11,044 nt of DNA from Deltaproteobacteria bacterium (GTDB taxonomy: Bacteria > Desulfobacterota > Syntrophia > Syntrophales > UBA2210), in contig JAFGSH010000053.1 of assembly GCA_016934695.1 (NCBI GenBank), positions 1-11,044 of the forward strand. The letters run 5' to 3'. Shown here in pieces: positions 1 through 7,507 of the stretch. The translations under genes and the position numbers were made by a program. Below the pieces are notes generated by a model. It was not told where the DNA came from. It searched no databases and saw nothing but the letters and a program-made list of their open reading frames with translations. Numbering within the stretch: the first letter of the stretch is position 1; the number at the start of each line of letters is the position of its first letter.

Positions 1-1
1 C

Positions 2-574
2 GTTGTGGCGATCGTCGCGTTGTCGATGATCTTGGTCGGACCGGCAGGTGCGGAACAAAAAAGATTCTTTGCCATTGCCACGGGTGGCACGGGAGACACC
101 TACTATCCGCGGGTGGGCGTTCTGGCGCAGGCCCTGTCCAATAAGATCCCGAACCTCATTATGACTGCCCAGTCGGGGAATGCATCCGTTGCGAATTGCA
201 ATCTCATAAAGAATCACCAGATCGAGTCGGGGTTTGTTCAGAACCATATCACCTGCGCGGCATATAACGGGATTGAGCAGTTTGAGGAGCATCCCGTTAC
301 CAATCTGCGGGCCATTGCTTCACGTTACCCCGAAACGATTCAGATCGTTGCCCGGGAGGGAACCGGAATCAAGACGGTGGCCGATCTCAAGGGTAAAAAA
401 CTGATCCCGGGCGACCGGGGAAGCGGGACCGAAGTGGATTGCAAGGCGGTTCTGTGGGGGGTCGGTCTTACCTATGATGACTTTGCCGGCGCCGCCCGGT
501 CTGATCGCCATGCGCGACCTGCCGATCGTGACCATCTGGTAGGCGCGCATGAACGGGAGAGGGTATGCATATGA
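2..574 (+). pseudogene. Truncated TAXI-family TRAP transporter substrate-binding protein (5' end outside window)
   Basis: The reading frame is open from the window edge. It begins inside a signal peptide: a hydrophobic run ending in AGA, followed by EQKRFF, looks like a signal-peptidase I site, so the true start is probably upstream. The mature part carries TAXI hallmarks: IATGGTGDTYYP, SGNASVANCNLI, NLRAIASRYPETIQIV, and DLKGKK followed by GSGTEVD. TAXI proteins are periplasmic binding proteins that deliver small organic substrates to TRAP permeases. Similarity stops after GLTYDDF (about position 487); the rest of the frame, to the TGA at 572-574, is Arg-rich and unlike any TAXI C-terminus. 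A full TAXI protein is about 320 residues, so roughly the C-terminal half is missing and the second lobe of the binding fold cannot form. No TRAP permease gene follows; the KamA-like gene starts right at the end. The family call is firm. Whether this is a real deletion or an assembly join is not decidable here. Confidence 0.8.
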
Positions 575-2382
575 GAAGAGCGATTGATATGTCCAAGAGA
601 GAACTGCTCGATCGGATATGGAGAACGGAACCCACGTTCAAGAGAATCCTGTGTGACGCCAAACATGTGGAGGAAGCTCGGTATATACTCTTTGATTACC
701 TGGATCGCTTCCGGCGTGATCTGTACAACATGAAATCTTCCACCCCCTTTGCGAATCTTTCCCCCGTGGAAAAACGGACCGCCCGGGAATGTATCCAGGT
801 GCTTTCGAACACCATGCGAACGGAAAATGAACATCTGACCCAGGCCTCGCCGCTGCAACATTTTTATGACCTTGCACGGGACGAAGCGGGGGCCCTGGAC
901 AGGGTGAGCGAGGGATTTCTGATGGAGTACCTCGCCCTGCTCAAGGGACTCAGAGGCACATACGGGAAGCATTCCCACTACCACGATCTCCCGGAGCAGC
1001 AGGAGGCGCGCCCCGCCTCGATCGAACGCTCCGAACAACTGGATGCCTATGCGGTGGCGATGAGGAGGGCCTTCAAGCGGTATCGGACCGGCCTGGACCC
1101 CCGGCTGGCCCATCGGAGAAGGGACCTGAAGAAGAAGATCCTGCGCTATTTCGGAGGGACGACCGACGACTGGAACAAGTATACGTGGCACATGCGACAC
1201 ATCATCCGGGACGGCGAGACCCTCTCCGCCCTCGTTGCCTTGGATGAGGAGGAGCGTGAAGGACTGCGGTTGGCAAAGGAGCATCGCCTCCCTTTTGAAA
1301 TAACGCCCCACTACCTGTCCCTCTTTAATGAAGCGGGACGGTCGTTCCATGACCGGGCCGTCCGCGCCCAGGTGATCCAGAGCCCCCGGTACTGTACCAA
1401 TATCCTCGCACACCAGCAGGCCGGGGGCGAAGATTTCATGGGGGAGCGGTGGACAAGTCCGCTGGACGGGGTCACGCGCCGGTATCCCCAGATTATCATC
1501 ATGAAACCCTTCAATTCGTGTCCGCAGATCTGTGTATACTGCCAGAGAAACTGGGAAATCAAGGAGATGGACGACAACCCGATGATGCCCCGGGAGAAGG
1601 TCGTGGATATGATCCGGTGGGCCCGGGAGGACACAAATCTCTCGGAGATCCTGATAACCGGGGGGGATCCCTTTACCCTGGGCAATACATATCTCGACTG
1701 GCTCATCGGAGAGATTGCGGCGATCGATCACGTGGACCGGATACGGATCGGGACCAGGACGCTGGTCACTCTCCCCCAGAGGATCGATGACGGCCTCCTT
1801 GCCATCCTTGCGAAGTACCACGAGTGGGGGAGGCGCGAGGTCGCGCTGGTTACCCATTTCGAACACCCCACCGAGCTGTGCGACGAGGTCCTGCATGCCG
1901 TGGGGAGGATCAAGAAGCTGGGGATCAATATCTATAACCAGCAGGTCTTTACCTATTACAACAGCAGAAAGTTCGAGACGGCCTTTCTGCGCAAGGCACT
2001 CAAGGTCTCCGGGATCGATCCCTACTACACCTTCAACTGCCAGGGAAAGGATGAGACCGTCGATTTCAGGGTCCCCATCGCGAGGATTCTGCAGGAGAGA
2101 AAGGAAGAGGCGCGGCTCCTCCCCGGTCTCGTCAGGACGGATGAGCCGGTCTTCAATGTTCCCCGTTTGGGGAAGTCGCACCTCAGGGCGGGACAGGACC
2201 ATGACGTCATCATGATCCTCCCCGACGGGTGCAGGATATACGAATTTTATTCATGGGATACAAAACACGCGACGGCCAAGGACTATCTTTACACCGATGT
2301 ATCCCTGTACGATTATTTCAAGCGACTGCAGGATGATGGCGAGCATGTGGCGGATTATCTTGCCATGCTCTATTATTTCTAG
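571..2382 (+). CDS. KamA-family radical SAM / PLP protein (lysine 2,3-aminomutase-like), long form
   Basis: Predicted cytoplasmic enzyme of the lysine 2,3-aminomutase (LAM)/glutamate 2,3-aminomutase group, which use a [4Fe-4S] cluster, S-adenosylmethionine and PLP to move an amino group. Counting from ATG 571 it has 603 residues. The cluster motif CxxxCxxC is C317, C321, C324, followed by R326, matching the Arg after the third Cys in LAM. ILITGGDPF follows, then GTRTLVTLPQRI and VTHFEHP in the barrel. Near the end, VPRLGK (K535) aligns with the PLP-lysine motif PGGGGK of LAM. The two Asp residues that bind the lysine side chain in LAM appear as Gln491 and Asn529, so L-lysine is an unlikely substrate. 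The cluster lies about 190 residues further from the N-terminus than in the 416-residue LAM, leaving an unassigned helical extension. The C-terminal zinc cysteines of LAM are absent. Start choice: GGGAGAGGG at 555-563 is 7 nt before ATG 571; ATG 565 in the same frame is too close. The TAXI remnant overlaps the start. Family call firm; reaction unknown. Confidence 0.88.
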   Translation: MRRAIDMSKRELLDRIWRTEPTFKRILCDAKHVEEARYILFDYLDRFRRDLYNMKSSTPFANLSPVEKRTARECIQVLSNTMRTENEHLTQASPLQHFYDLARDEAGALDRVSEGFLMEYLALLKGLRGTYGKHSHYHDLPEQQEARPASIERSEQLDAYAVAMRRAFKRYRTGLDPRLAHRRRDLKKKILRYFGGTTDDWNKYTWHMRHIIRDGETLSALVALDEEEREGLRLAKEHRLPFEITPHYLSLFNEAGRSFHDRAVRAQVIQSPRYCTNILAHQQAGGEDFMGERWTSPLDGVTRRYPQIIIMKPFNSCPQICVYCQRNWEIKEMDDNPMMPREKVVDMIRWAREDTNLSEILITGGDPFTLGNTYLDWLIGEIAAIDHVDRIRIGTRTLVTLPQRIDDGLLAILAKYHEWGRREVALVTHFEHPTELCDEVLHAVGRIKKLGINIYNQQVFTYYNSRKFETAFLRKALKVSGIDPYYTFNCQGKDETVDFRVPIARILQERKEEARLLPGLVRTDEPVFNVPRLGKSHLRAGQDHDVIMILPDGCRIYEFYSWDTKHATAKDYLYTDVSLYDYFKRLQDDGEHVADYLAMLYYF

Positions 2383-2409
2383 CGGTGCGCCCGGCCTCCG
2401 CGGTCTTCA

Positions 2410-3159
2410 TCAGGCGCGCTCCGGCGGATACTCTTTGGCAAGTTCCGTGTACAAGGTTTCTCCTATCCGCAGGCCGAGATCGATGAACCCGGGGCCGTAC
2501 CGCCGGCCTGTCGTTGTGCGGAAGGTTCCCCGGATCCTTCGCAGTGATTCCAGTCCGGACGGGAAGTAGGGGAGCAGGGATTCGACGGGGATATCGCGGG
2601 TATCTGCGATATCCCAGAGCATCTCCGTGAAGTTATCGGGACCCCAGCGGAACTTGTCGGCGTCGTACAGGGCATCGGACAGGAGTTGCGCGTCCGGATC
2701 GGCAAGGAGGGTGCAGGGCTGGAAGGCCTCGTGGTTTCGTATCGCGCCAACCACGGCCGCCCGCTCCTCATCCGTGAGAGCGAACCGCGTGAGAAGCCGT
2801 GCCGCTTCATCGCTCCCCCGCCGGGCGTGGTCTTTGGCCGATCGCTTGATGTCGTGCAGGACCCCGGCCACGTGTGCCAGTGTGACCAGCCGCTGTGCCT
2901 CCGCCGATGTTCCCCGTTCGATCATGATAATGGCCCCTGCATCTACGGCGACCTTGCATGCGTGTGAGAGGCCGTGTCCGGAGATATCCGCCCGTTCGGT
3001 CAGTATCTCGATGCAGGCGGCGACCATCGGGTCGGTTTCGAACAGGCGGGACGACGCATTGACGTGGATCTCCTGTTCCCGGTAGAAGAGAGGCGTGCCA
3101 CAGGCCGCGGCGATCGTTTCAGAACAGGATTTTGCCTTGGCGCGCTTCTCTGCGTTCAT
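2410..3159 (-). CDS. HD-domain phosphohydrolase
   Basis: A 249-residue soluble protein of the HD metal-dependent phosphohydrolase superfamily. Candidate metal ligands are all visible and in order: H66 in HGLSHACKVA, the H102-D103 doublet in VAGVLHDIKR, H111 and H143 (IRNHE), and the late Asp in LYDADKFRW (D166/D168). Members hydrolyse phosphomonoesters or phosphodiesters, often of nucleotides; the substrate here cannot be read from sequence. The first 45 residues and the region after about 190 are outside the HD core. ATG at 3159 is preceded by GGAGG 5 nt upstream, supporting this start. It is the second gene of a minus-strand pair, 25 nt after the stop of the six-helix membrane protein gene, so co-transcription is likely. 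It converges tail to tail with the KamA-like gene, with 27 nt between stops. No clear terminator is visible in that gap. Confidence 0.85.
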   Translation of the reverse strand: MNAEKRAKAKSCSETIAAACGTPLFYREQEIHVNASSRLFETDPMVAACIEILTERADISGHGLSHACKVAVDAGAIIMIERGTSAEAQRLVTLAHVAGVLHDIKRSAKDHARRGSDEAARLLTRFALTDEERAAVVGAIRNHEAFQPCTLLADPDAQLLSDALYDADKFRWGPDNFTEMLWDIADTRDIPVESLLPYFPSGLESLRRIRGTFRTTTGRRYGPGFIDLGLRIGETLYTELAKEYPPERA

Positions 3160-3184
3160 GGGATGCCTCCGCTCCGGGGGGCGG

Positions 3185-3805
3185 TCAGGCCCCCGTCGGT
3201 TTTTCCTGCGGTCTGACGAACAGGAGCGGGAAGATGATGTCGCTGACGCAGCAGGGGATCACGACGGCGGTGAAAAGAAAGATAAAGATCACGATGTACG
3301 ATACCCAATTCACGGGACCTCCCGCGGCCATGAGGATATGAAACAGAGAGGCCCAGGTACTCAGAAGGACATGCCCCGCGTGGGGGAACTTTGTGGCGGG
3401 CCGGAGATAGGCGACGGCAATCCCCAGCAGGGCCAGGGGGTTGATCAGCCACCATTTTTCGATAAAGCCGATGTGCATCCCCCGGTTCGGCATGTCGAGC
3501 ATCACCTCTCCGAGATAGGGGATCAGGGAATCGCTGATCGTGGCGATGCCGATAGAGCCGACATAGCCGATAACCAGGAGCATCGGGAGAGAAGCCCCGC
3601 CCTTTCCGGATTTGTGCATCCGGTACATGGATGCCGTGACCAGGGCGCTGAGAACGACATGTATCGGATGGAGGATATAGAAGGTGTTGAAGGCGATTCG
3701 GTGGGGTATGTGCTGAAGAAACACCATGATGCCGATGCCGGTCAGGGCACCGAACAGGGTAAAGGGGGCGTGATGTTTCAATTCCTCTGCTATCTGCCTG
3801 ATCAT
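3185..3805 (-). CDS. Six-helix, histidine-rich integral membrane protein of unknown function
   Basis: A 206-residue hydrophobic protein with about six predicted transmembrane segments (near residues 13-30, 42-62, 72-92, 117-134, 143-161 and 167-197), so an inner-membrane location is expected. It has many His residues next to or inside the helices: H11-H12, H32, H35, H46, H49, H64, H111, H142, H145 and H156, plus a C185-C186 pair in the last helix. That pattern could mean metal or haem binding, but I do not recognise a named family. The open frame extends upstream to 3952, but ATG 3805 is preferred: GAGAAGG lies just upstream, the protein then starts with a short amphipathic stretch before helix 1, and the upstream translation is low-complexity and overlaps the divergent promoter region. 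It is the first gene of a pair with the HD phosphohydrolase (25-nt gap) and divergent from the M16C peptidase gene. Confidence 0.7.
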   Translation of the reverse strand: MIRQIAEELKHHAPFTLFGALTGIGIMVFLQHIPHRIAFNTFYILHPIHVVLSALVTASMYRMHKSGKGGASLPMLLVIGYVGSIGIATISDSLIPYLGEVMLDMPNRGMHIGFIEKWWLINPLALLGIAVAYLRPATKFPHAGHVLLSTWASLFHILMAAGGPVNWVSYIVIFIFLFTAVVIPCCVSDIIFPLLFVRPQEKPTGA

Positions 3806-3907
3806 GGCCTTCTCGCGGTCGGGGATACGACCCCTGCACGGTATCGCAAAACAGAGCGCATATGCAAGCCCTTTTGTGTGAGAAGGATGGAGGCGCATGG
3901 TCCCCGG

Positions 3908-3936
3908 TTGCACCCGCGCGGGGATGAGGATATAAT
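3908..3936 (+). promoter_or_regulatory. Sigma70-type promoter for the M16C peptidase gene
   Basis: A perfect TATAAT -10 box at 3931-3936 lies 17 nt downstream of TTGCAC (3908-3913), a partial -35 box (TTG conserved). Transcription would start near 3943, about 33 nt before ATG 3976. It is predicted from sequence only, but the exact -10 box and ideal spacing in an otherwise GC-rich stretch make it one of the better promoter candidates in the window. Confidence 0.6.
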
Positions 3937-3975
3937 TACCGCACACGACCATACCATACGAAACAGGAGCGACAC

Positions 3976-6906
3976 ATGATGAGACAGTCTCACGGGTTCG
4001 AGCTCATACGGGAACGGTACATCGACGAGTTGAAAACACAGGCGCGGCTGTACCGGCATATCCGGACAGGCGCCGAGCTGCTGTCCATGATCAATGACGA
4101 TGAAAACAAGGTATTCGGCATCACCTTTCGGACCCCGCCGTTCGATTCCACCGGCGTGCCACATATCCTGGAGCATTCCGTCCTCTGCGGGTCCCGCAAG
4201 TATCCCGTGAAGGAACCCTTTGTGGAGATACTCAAGGGTTCCCTGCAGACCTTCCTGAACGCCTTCACCTACCCGGACAGGACCTGCTATCCGGTCGCGA
4301 GCCAGAATCTTCAGGATTTCTATAATCTGGTGGATGTGTATCTGGACGCGGTCTTCTATCCGCGCATCACCCCCGAGATCTTTCAGCAGGAGGGATGGCA
4401 CTACGAGATGGAGTCCCCGGAGGGGCCGCTTTCGTATAGAGGCGTGGTCTTCAACGAGATGAAGGGGGCGAACTCATCACCGGACCGGGTCCTTTCCGAA
4501 TATTCGCAACAGGCGCTGTTCCCCGACACGACCTACGGGCTGGATTCCGGGGGAGACCCCGCCGTGATCCCCGACCTGACGCATGAACAGTTCAGGGATT
4601 TCCACCGCCGGTACTATCACCCCTCCAATGCCCGCATCTTCTTTTCCGGCGACGACGACCCCGGAGAGCGCCTGCGCCTTGTAAACGAATACCTGAAGGA
4701 TTTCGAGCCTATGGCGGTCGATTCGACGGTGTCCCTGCAACCGCGCTTTGACGAGCCCCGGAGGACCGTGCGTCACTATGCCGCAGGGGACGGTTCGACC
4801 GGGAGCATGATGACCGTCAACTGGGTGCTGGGTGAGACAACGGATGCCGTAACCACCATGGCACTCAATATCCTGGGATACATCCTCCTCGGCACCCCCG
4901 GTTCACCCCTGCGCAAGGCCCTTATCGAGTCCGGCCTGGGGGAGGATATTACGGGAGGAGGGCTGGAGGGGGAATTGAGACAGCTCTTTTTCTCCGTGGG
5001 TTTAAAAGGGATCCGCCCCGGGAACGAGGATGTCGTTGAGGCCCTGATATTGGAGACCCTGGAAGGGTTGGCACGCAGCGGCATCGATCCGGAGGCTGTG
5101 GAAGCGGCTCTCAATACCATCGAGTTCGGCCTGCGTGAGAACAACACGGGGAGTTACCCCCGCGGCCTGGTCCTGATGCTCAGGGCCATGACGACCTGGC
5201 TGTATGACGGCGACCCCCTCGTCCTGCTCTCGTTCGAACCCCTCCTGTCGGAGATCAAGGCCCGCCTCGCCGAAGGAAAGCCTTTCTTTGAAGGGTTGCT
5301 GCGGGACCGTTTCCTGGAGAATCCGCACCGCGCCACCGTTATCATACACCCGGACCCGGCATTGGAAGAGAGGGTGGAGGCGGCGGAGAAGGAGCGTCTC
5401 AGCGGGGTGCGGGATGCAGCCGGCCCGGAAGGGTTGAGGGATATCTTTGAAAACAGCAGGAATCTGAAACGGATCCAGGAGACACCGGATTCCCCCGAGG
5501 CCCTGGCGACCATACCGACCCTGAAGATCGCCGATCTGGATACAACGAACAAGACGATACCGATCGCCGTCCTGGATGAAAAGGGGGCCGAGGTACTGTA
5601 TCACGATATATCGACGAACGGGATCGCGTACGTCGAGGTCGGCCTGGATCTGCGCCGCCTGACCCGACGGAGCGTTCCGTATGTTCCCCTTTTCAGCCGG
5701 GCGCTCCTTGAAATGGGAACCCACGCGGAGGATTATGTCGCGCTGTCCCGGAGGATCGACCGGAAGACGGGAGGCATTCATCCCTCGCTCTTTGTGTCGG
5801 CGGTCAAGGATGCGGGGAGTGGCGCCGAGGCCAGGCTGTTTCTCTGTGGAAAGGCGATGGTGCCGCAGGCGCAGGACCTCTTTGAGATCATCAGGGATAT
5901 TCTGATGGATGTAAGGCTGGACAACCAGGAGCGGTTCAGGCAGATGGTCCTGGAGGAGAAGGCCCGGCAGGAACAGCACCTGATCCCCGGCGGGCACCAG
6001 ATCGTCAACCTGCGCCTGAGGGCGCATTTCGACGAGGCCGGCCGCCTGTCGGAAGAGGTAAGCGGCGTGACCTACCTCTTCTTCCTGCGCGATCTCGCCG
6101 ACCGGGTGGAGAGGGACTGGCGCGCAATTTGTGCCACCCTCGAAGAGATGCGGCGCACACTGGTCAATCGTGAGACCATCCTCTGTAATGTGACCGTCGA
6201 TGAGAGGGCGTGGAAGGAGGTGCGGCCGCACCTTGCCCGATTTATCGGGGCGCTTCCGGCTGAACCGATCGATACCCGAGGTGATCGTTCCGAGACGCCC
6301 GCGGCGGGCAGGGAGATTCCCGAACATGAGGGCCTGATCGTTCCCTCTCAGATCAACTATGTGGGCAAGGGGGCGAATCTGTACCGGGCGGGATATGCCT
6401 ATCACGGGTCTGCCAGGGTCATTACCCGGTATCTCAGGACATCCTGGTTATGGGATCAGGTGCGGGTACGGGGAGGCGCGTACGGAGCCTTTTGTAGTTT
6501 TGACAAGTTTTCCGGCGTGCTCACGTTCCTCTCATACCGCGATCCGAATCTGTTGAAGACCATCGAGGCGTTTGACCAAACGGCCGGATTTCTGCGTAAC
6601 GGGACGCTGAGCGGGGAAGAACTGAAAAAGGGGATTATCGGCGCCATCGGGGACATGGATGCATACATGTTTCCCGACGCCAAGGGATATGCCTCCATGA
6701 TCCGGTATCTGACCGGGAATACCGAAGAGGACCTGCAGCAGGTGCGCGATGAGATCTTTTCGACGACGGCAGCTGATTTCAAGCGGTTTGCGGATGTCCT
6801 TGATGAGGTGACGGCGCATGGATTCATCAAGATTCTGGGGTCGGAAGGCGCTATCAGGGGAGCCGCGGGGGGCGTGCCGCCGTTGTCGATACTCAAAATA
6901 CTGTGA
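3976..6906 (+). CDS. PreP-like M16C zinc metallopeptidase (insulinase/pitrilysin superfamily)
   Basis: A 976-residue protein of the presequence-protease (PreP) branch of M16, which degrades peptides of tens of residues inside a closed chamber formed by two halves. The inverted zinc motif HxxEH is H63-I-L-E66-H67, with E66 as the general base. The third zinc ligand is E161 in VVFNEMKGANSS; the 94-residue spacing fits PreP better than pitrilysin (about 77). The line after the motif, LCGSRKYPVKEPF then TFLNAFTYPDRTCYP, is characteristic. The C-terminal half contains VRVRGGAYGA, with R830 and Y836 in the positions of the Arg/Tyr pair that contacts substrate in PreP. The middle (about 460-710) is the helical linker and M16C-associated domain. 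There is no signal peptide, so it should be cytoplasmic and may clear short peptides. ATG 3976 has AGGAG at 3965-3969 with 6-nt spacing; a second in-frame ATG follows directly. The gene appears monocistronic. Length matches the family; nothing is broken. Confidence 0.95.
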   Translation: MMRQSHGFELIRERYIDELKTQARLYRHIRTGAELLSMINDDENKVFGITFRTPPFDSTGVPHILEHSVLCGSRKYPVKEPFVEILKGSLQTFLNAFTYPDRTCYPVASQNLQDFYNLVDVYLDAVFYPRITPEIFQQEGWHYEMESPEGPLSYRGVVFNEMKGANSSPDRVLSEYSQQALFPDTTYGLDSGGDPAVIPDLTHEQFRDFHRRYYHPSNARIFFSGDDDPGERLRLVNEYLKDFEPMAVDSTVSLQPRFDEPRRTVRHYAAGDGSTGSMMTVNWVLGETTDAVTTMALNILGYILLGTPGSPLRKALIESGLGEDITGGGLEGELRQLFFSVGLKGIRPGNEDVVEALILETLEGLARSGIDPEAVEAALNTIEFGLRENNTGSYPRGLVLMLRAMTTWLYDGDPLVLLSFEPLLSEIKARLAEGKPFFEGLLRDRFLENPHRATVIIHPDPALEERVEAAEKERLSGVRDAAGPEGLRDIFENSRNLKRIQETPDSPEALATIPTLKIADLDTTNKTIPIAVLDEKGAEVLYHDISTNGIAYVEVGLDLRRLTRRSVPYVPLFSRALLEMGTHAEDYVALSRRIDRKTGGIHPSLFVSAVKDAGSGAEARLFLCGKAMVPQAQDLFEIIRDILMDVRLDNQERFRQMVLEEKARQEQHLIPGGHQIVNLRLRAHFDEAGRLSEEVSGVTYLFFLRDLADRVERDWRAICATLEEMRRTLVNRETILCNVTVDERAWKEVRPHLARFIGALPAEPIDTRGDRSETPAAGREIPEHEGLIVPSQINYVGKGANLYRAGYAYHGSARVITRYLRTSWLWDQVRVRGGAYGAFCSFDKFSGVLTFLSYRDPNLLKTIEAFDQTAGFLRNGTLSGEELKKGIIGAIGDMDAYMFPDAKGYASMIRYLTGNTEEDLQQVRDEIFSTTAADFKRFADVLDEVTAHGFIKILGSEGAIRGAAGGVPPLSILKIL

Positions 6907-6949
6907 ATCCCCGGAGCGGTATCAGCGGAAGAGGCCGGTGTCGATTCTG

Positions 6950-7243
6950 TTACGGCTCGTAGTACACGGGCTTGCCCATCTCAGTAAAGGAGAAGTTACG
7001 CAGGATGTTGTGCCCGTTGTAGTCGAGGACCCTCAGGTCGTCTTCCTGGTGCAGGTCGCCCATGATGATGTCGAAATGCTTGCCGTACCGTTCCTTGACC
7101 ACTTCTACGGGCAGCTCGGTAGCGATGAATTTGGTGATCCCCTTTGCCGCCAGCTTTTCCACGAAATCCGGGTGCGTCAAGGACCCATACGAGGTCATGA
7201 TCAGGATGGGCCCTGTTCCCGTGAATATGATGCTGGTTTTCAT
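6950..7243 (-). CDS. Small conserved-looking protein, 97 residues, function unknown
   Basis: A 97-residue soluble protein starting MKTSIIFTGTGPILIMTSYG and ending in KPVYYEP. The frame extends upstream to 7342, but ATG 7243 is clearly right: AAGGAGG, a full consensus ribosome site, lies 8 nt upstream. Composition is that of a real protein: hydrophobic N-terminal strand, then LTHPDFVEKLAAKGITKFIA (strand-helix-strand), VVKERYGKHFDIIMGDLHQ, and DDLRVLDYNG. An alternating alpha/beta fold is likely. I recall similar proteins annotated as hypothetical or cytosolic proteins in deltaproteobacteria, but have no function to give. No cysteine is present; H24, H56, H65 and several Asp/Glu residues are the only candidate functional residues I can point to. 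It converges with the M16C peptidase gene (43 nt between stops) and has its own predicted promoter, so it is probably a one-gene unit. Confidence 0.8.
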   Translation of the reverse strand: MKTSIIFTGTGPILIMTSYGSLTHPDFVEKLAAKGITKFIATELPVEVVKERYGKHFDIIMGDLHQEDDLRVLDYNGHNILRNFSFTEMGKPVYYEP

Positions 7244-7313
7244 GGCTGCAACCTCCTTCTCCCTCTGACGACGGGAGCGTGAAATGAAACCTGTATCACC
7301 GATATCCGCTGCA

Positions 7314-7342
7314 AGTGTATCCGAAATCGTATGCGCGTGCAA
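7314..7342 (-). promoter_or_regulatory. Candidate promoter for the 97-residue protein gene
   Basis: Read on the minus strand: TTGCAC (7342-7337), a 17-nt spacer, then TACACT (7319-7314), which matches four of six positions of the -10 consensus. Start of transcription would be near 7307, giving a leader of about 64 nt before ATG 7243. The -35 hexamer is the same as that proposed for the peptidase gene. Weak but correctly placed. Confidence 0.4.
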
Positions 7343-7383
7343 TGCCCAAAAGGGACCCTGTATACGAGGCCCCTATTTTTGTC

Positions 7384-7412
7384 TTGAAAAAGGAGGTGCT
7401 TTACGATATTAC
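7384..7412 (+). promoter_or_regulatory. Promoter of the tRNA-Val gene
   Basis: TTGAAA (7384-7389, four of six matches to the -35 consensus) and TATTAC (7407-7412, four of six to the -10) are separated by exactly 17 nt. The predicted start near 7419 is about 6 nt before the mature tRNA 5' end, a normal arrangement for a tRNA gene. The AAGGAGGTG in the spacer resembles a ribosome site but no start codon follows it. Confidence 0.6.
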
Positions 7413-7424
7413 CGAGACACATCT

Positions 7425-7499
7425 GGGCGGTTAACTCAGCGGGAGAGTGCTACCTTCACACGGTAGAAGTCACTGGTTCAAATCCAGTACCGCCTACCA
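7425..7499 (+). tRNA. tRNA-Val, anticodon CAC
   Basis: A 75-nt tRNA that folds fully. The acceptor stem is GGGCGGT with ACCGCCT (a G-U pair at the end), the D stem ACTC with GAGT, and the anticodon stem CTACC with GGTAG around the loop TTCACAC. There is a five-base variable loop, a T stem ACTGG with CCAGT around TTCAAAT, discriminator A, and an encoded CCA at 7497-7499. The anticodon CAC is at 7457-7459 and reads the valine codon GUG. GUG can also be read by tRNA-Val(UAC), so this is an extra decoder, common in GC-rich genomes. It has its own promoter and terminator and no other RNA gene beside it. Confidence 0.95.
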
Positions 7500-7507
7500 T
7501 GCAGAAG

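Noticed and set aside
472..2202. Long minus-strand open frame (576 codons) opposite the KamA-like gene
   Set aside because: It lies antisense to a protein with clear catalytic motifs, has Pro/Arg/Leu/Gly-rich shadow composition, and no ribosome site or recognisable domain.
3838..3880. Minus-strand promoter for the membrane-protein gene (TTGCAT, 16 nt, GATACC)
   Set aside because: Both boxes match only about half of the consensus. A promoter must exist in 3806-3975, but this one is too weak to annotate.
3095..3979. Plus-strand open frame (294 codons) across the membrane-protein gene
   Set aside because: Composition is rich in Asp, Gly, His and Arg with no hydrophobic core, the pattern expected for the antisense of a transmembrane protein.
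5002..6405. Minus-strand open frame (467 codons) opposite the M16C peptidase
   Set aside because: Shadow frame of a GC-rich gene; low-complexity Arg/Gln/Leu/Pro composition and no motif, while the plus strand encodes an intact peptidase.
7390..7398. AAGGAGGTG, a perfect ribosome-site-like sequence before the tRNA
   Set aside because: No start codon lies at a suitable distance, and the sequence falls in the 17-nt spacer of the tRNA promoter. Probably coincidence.
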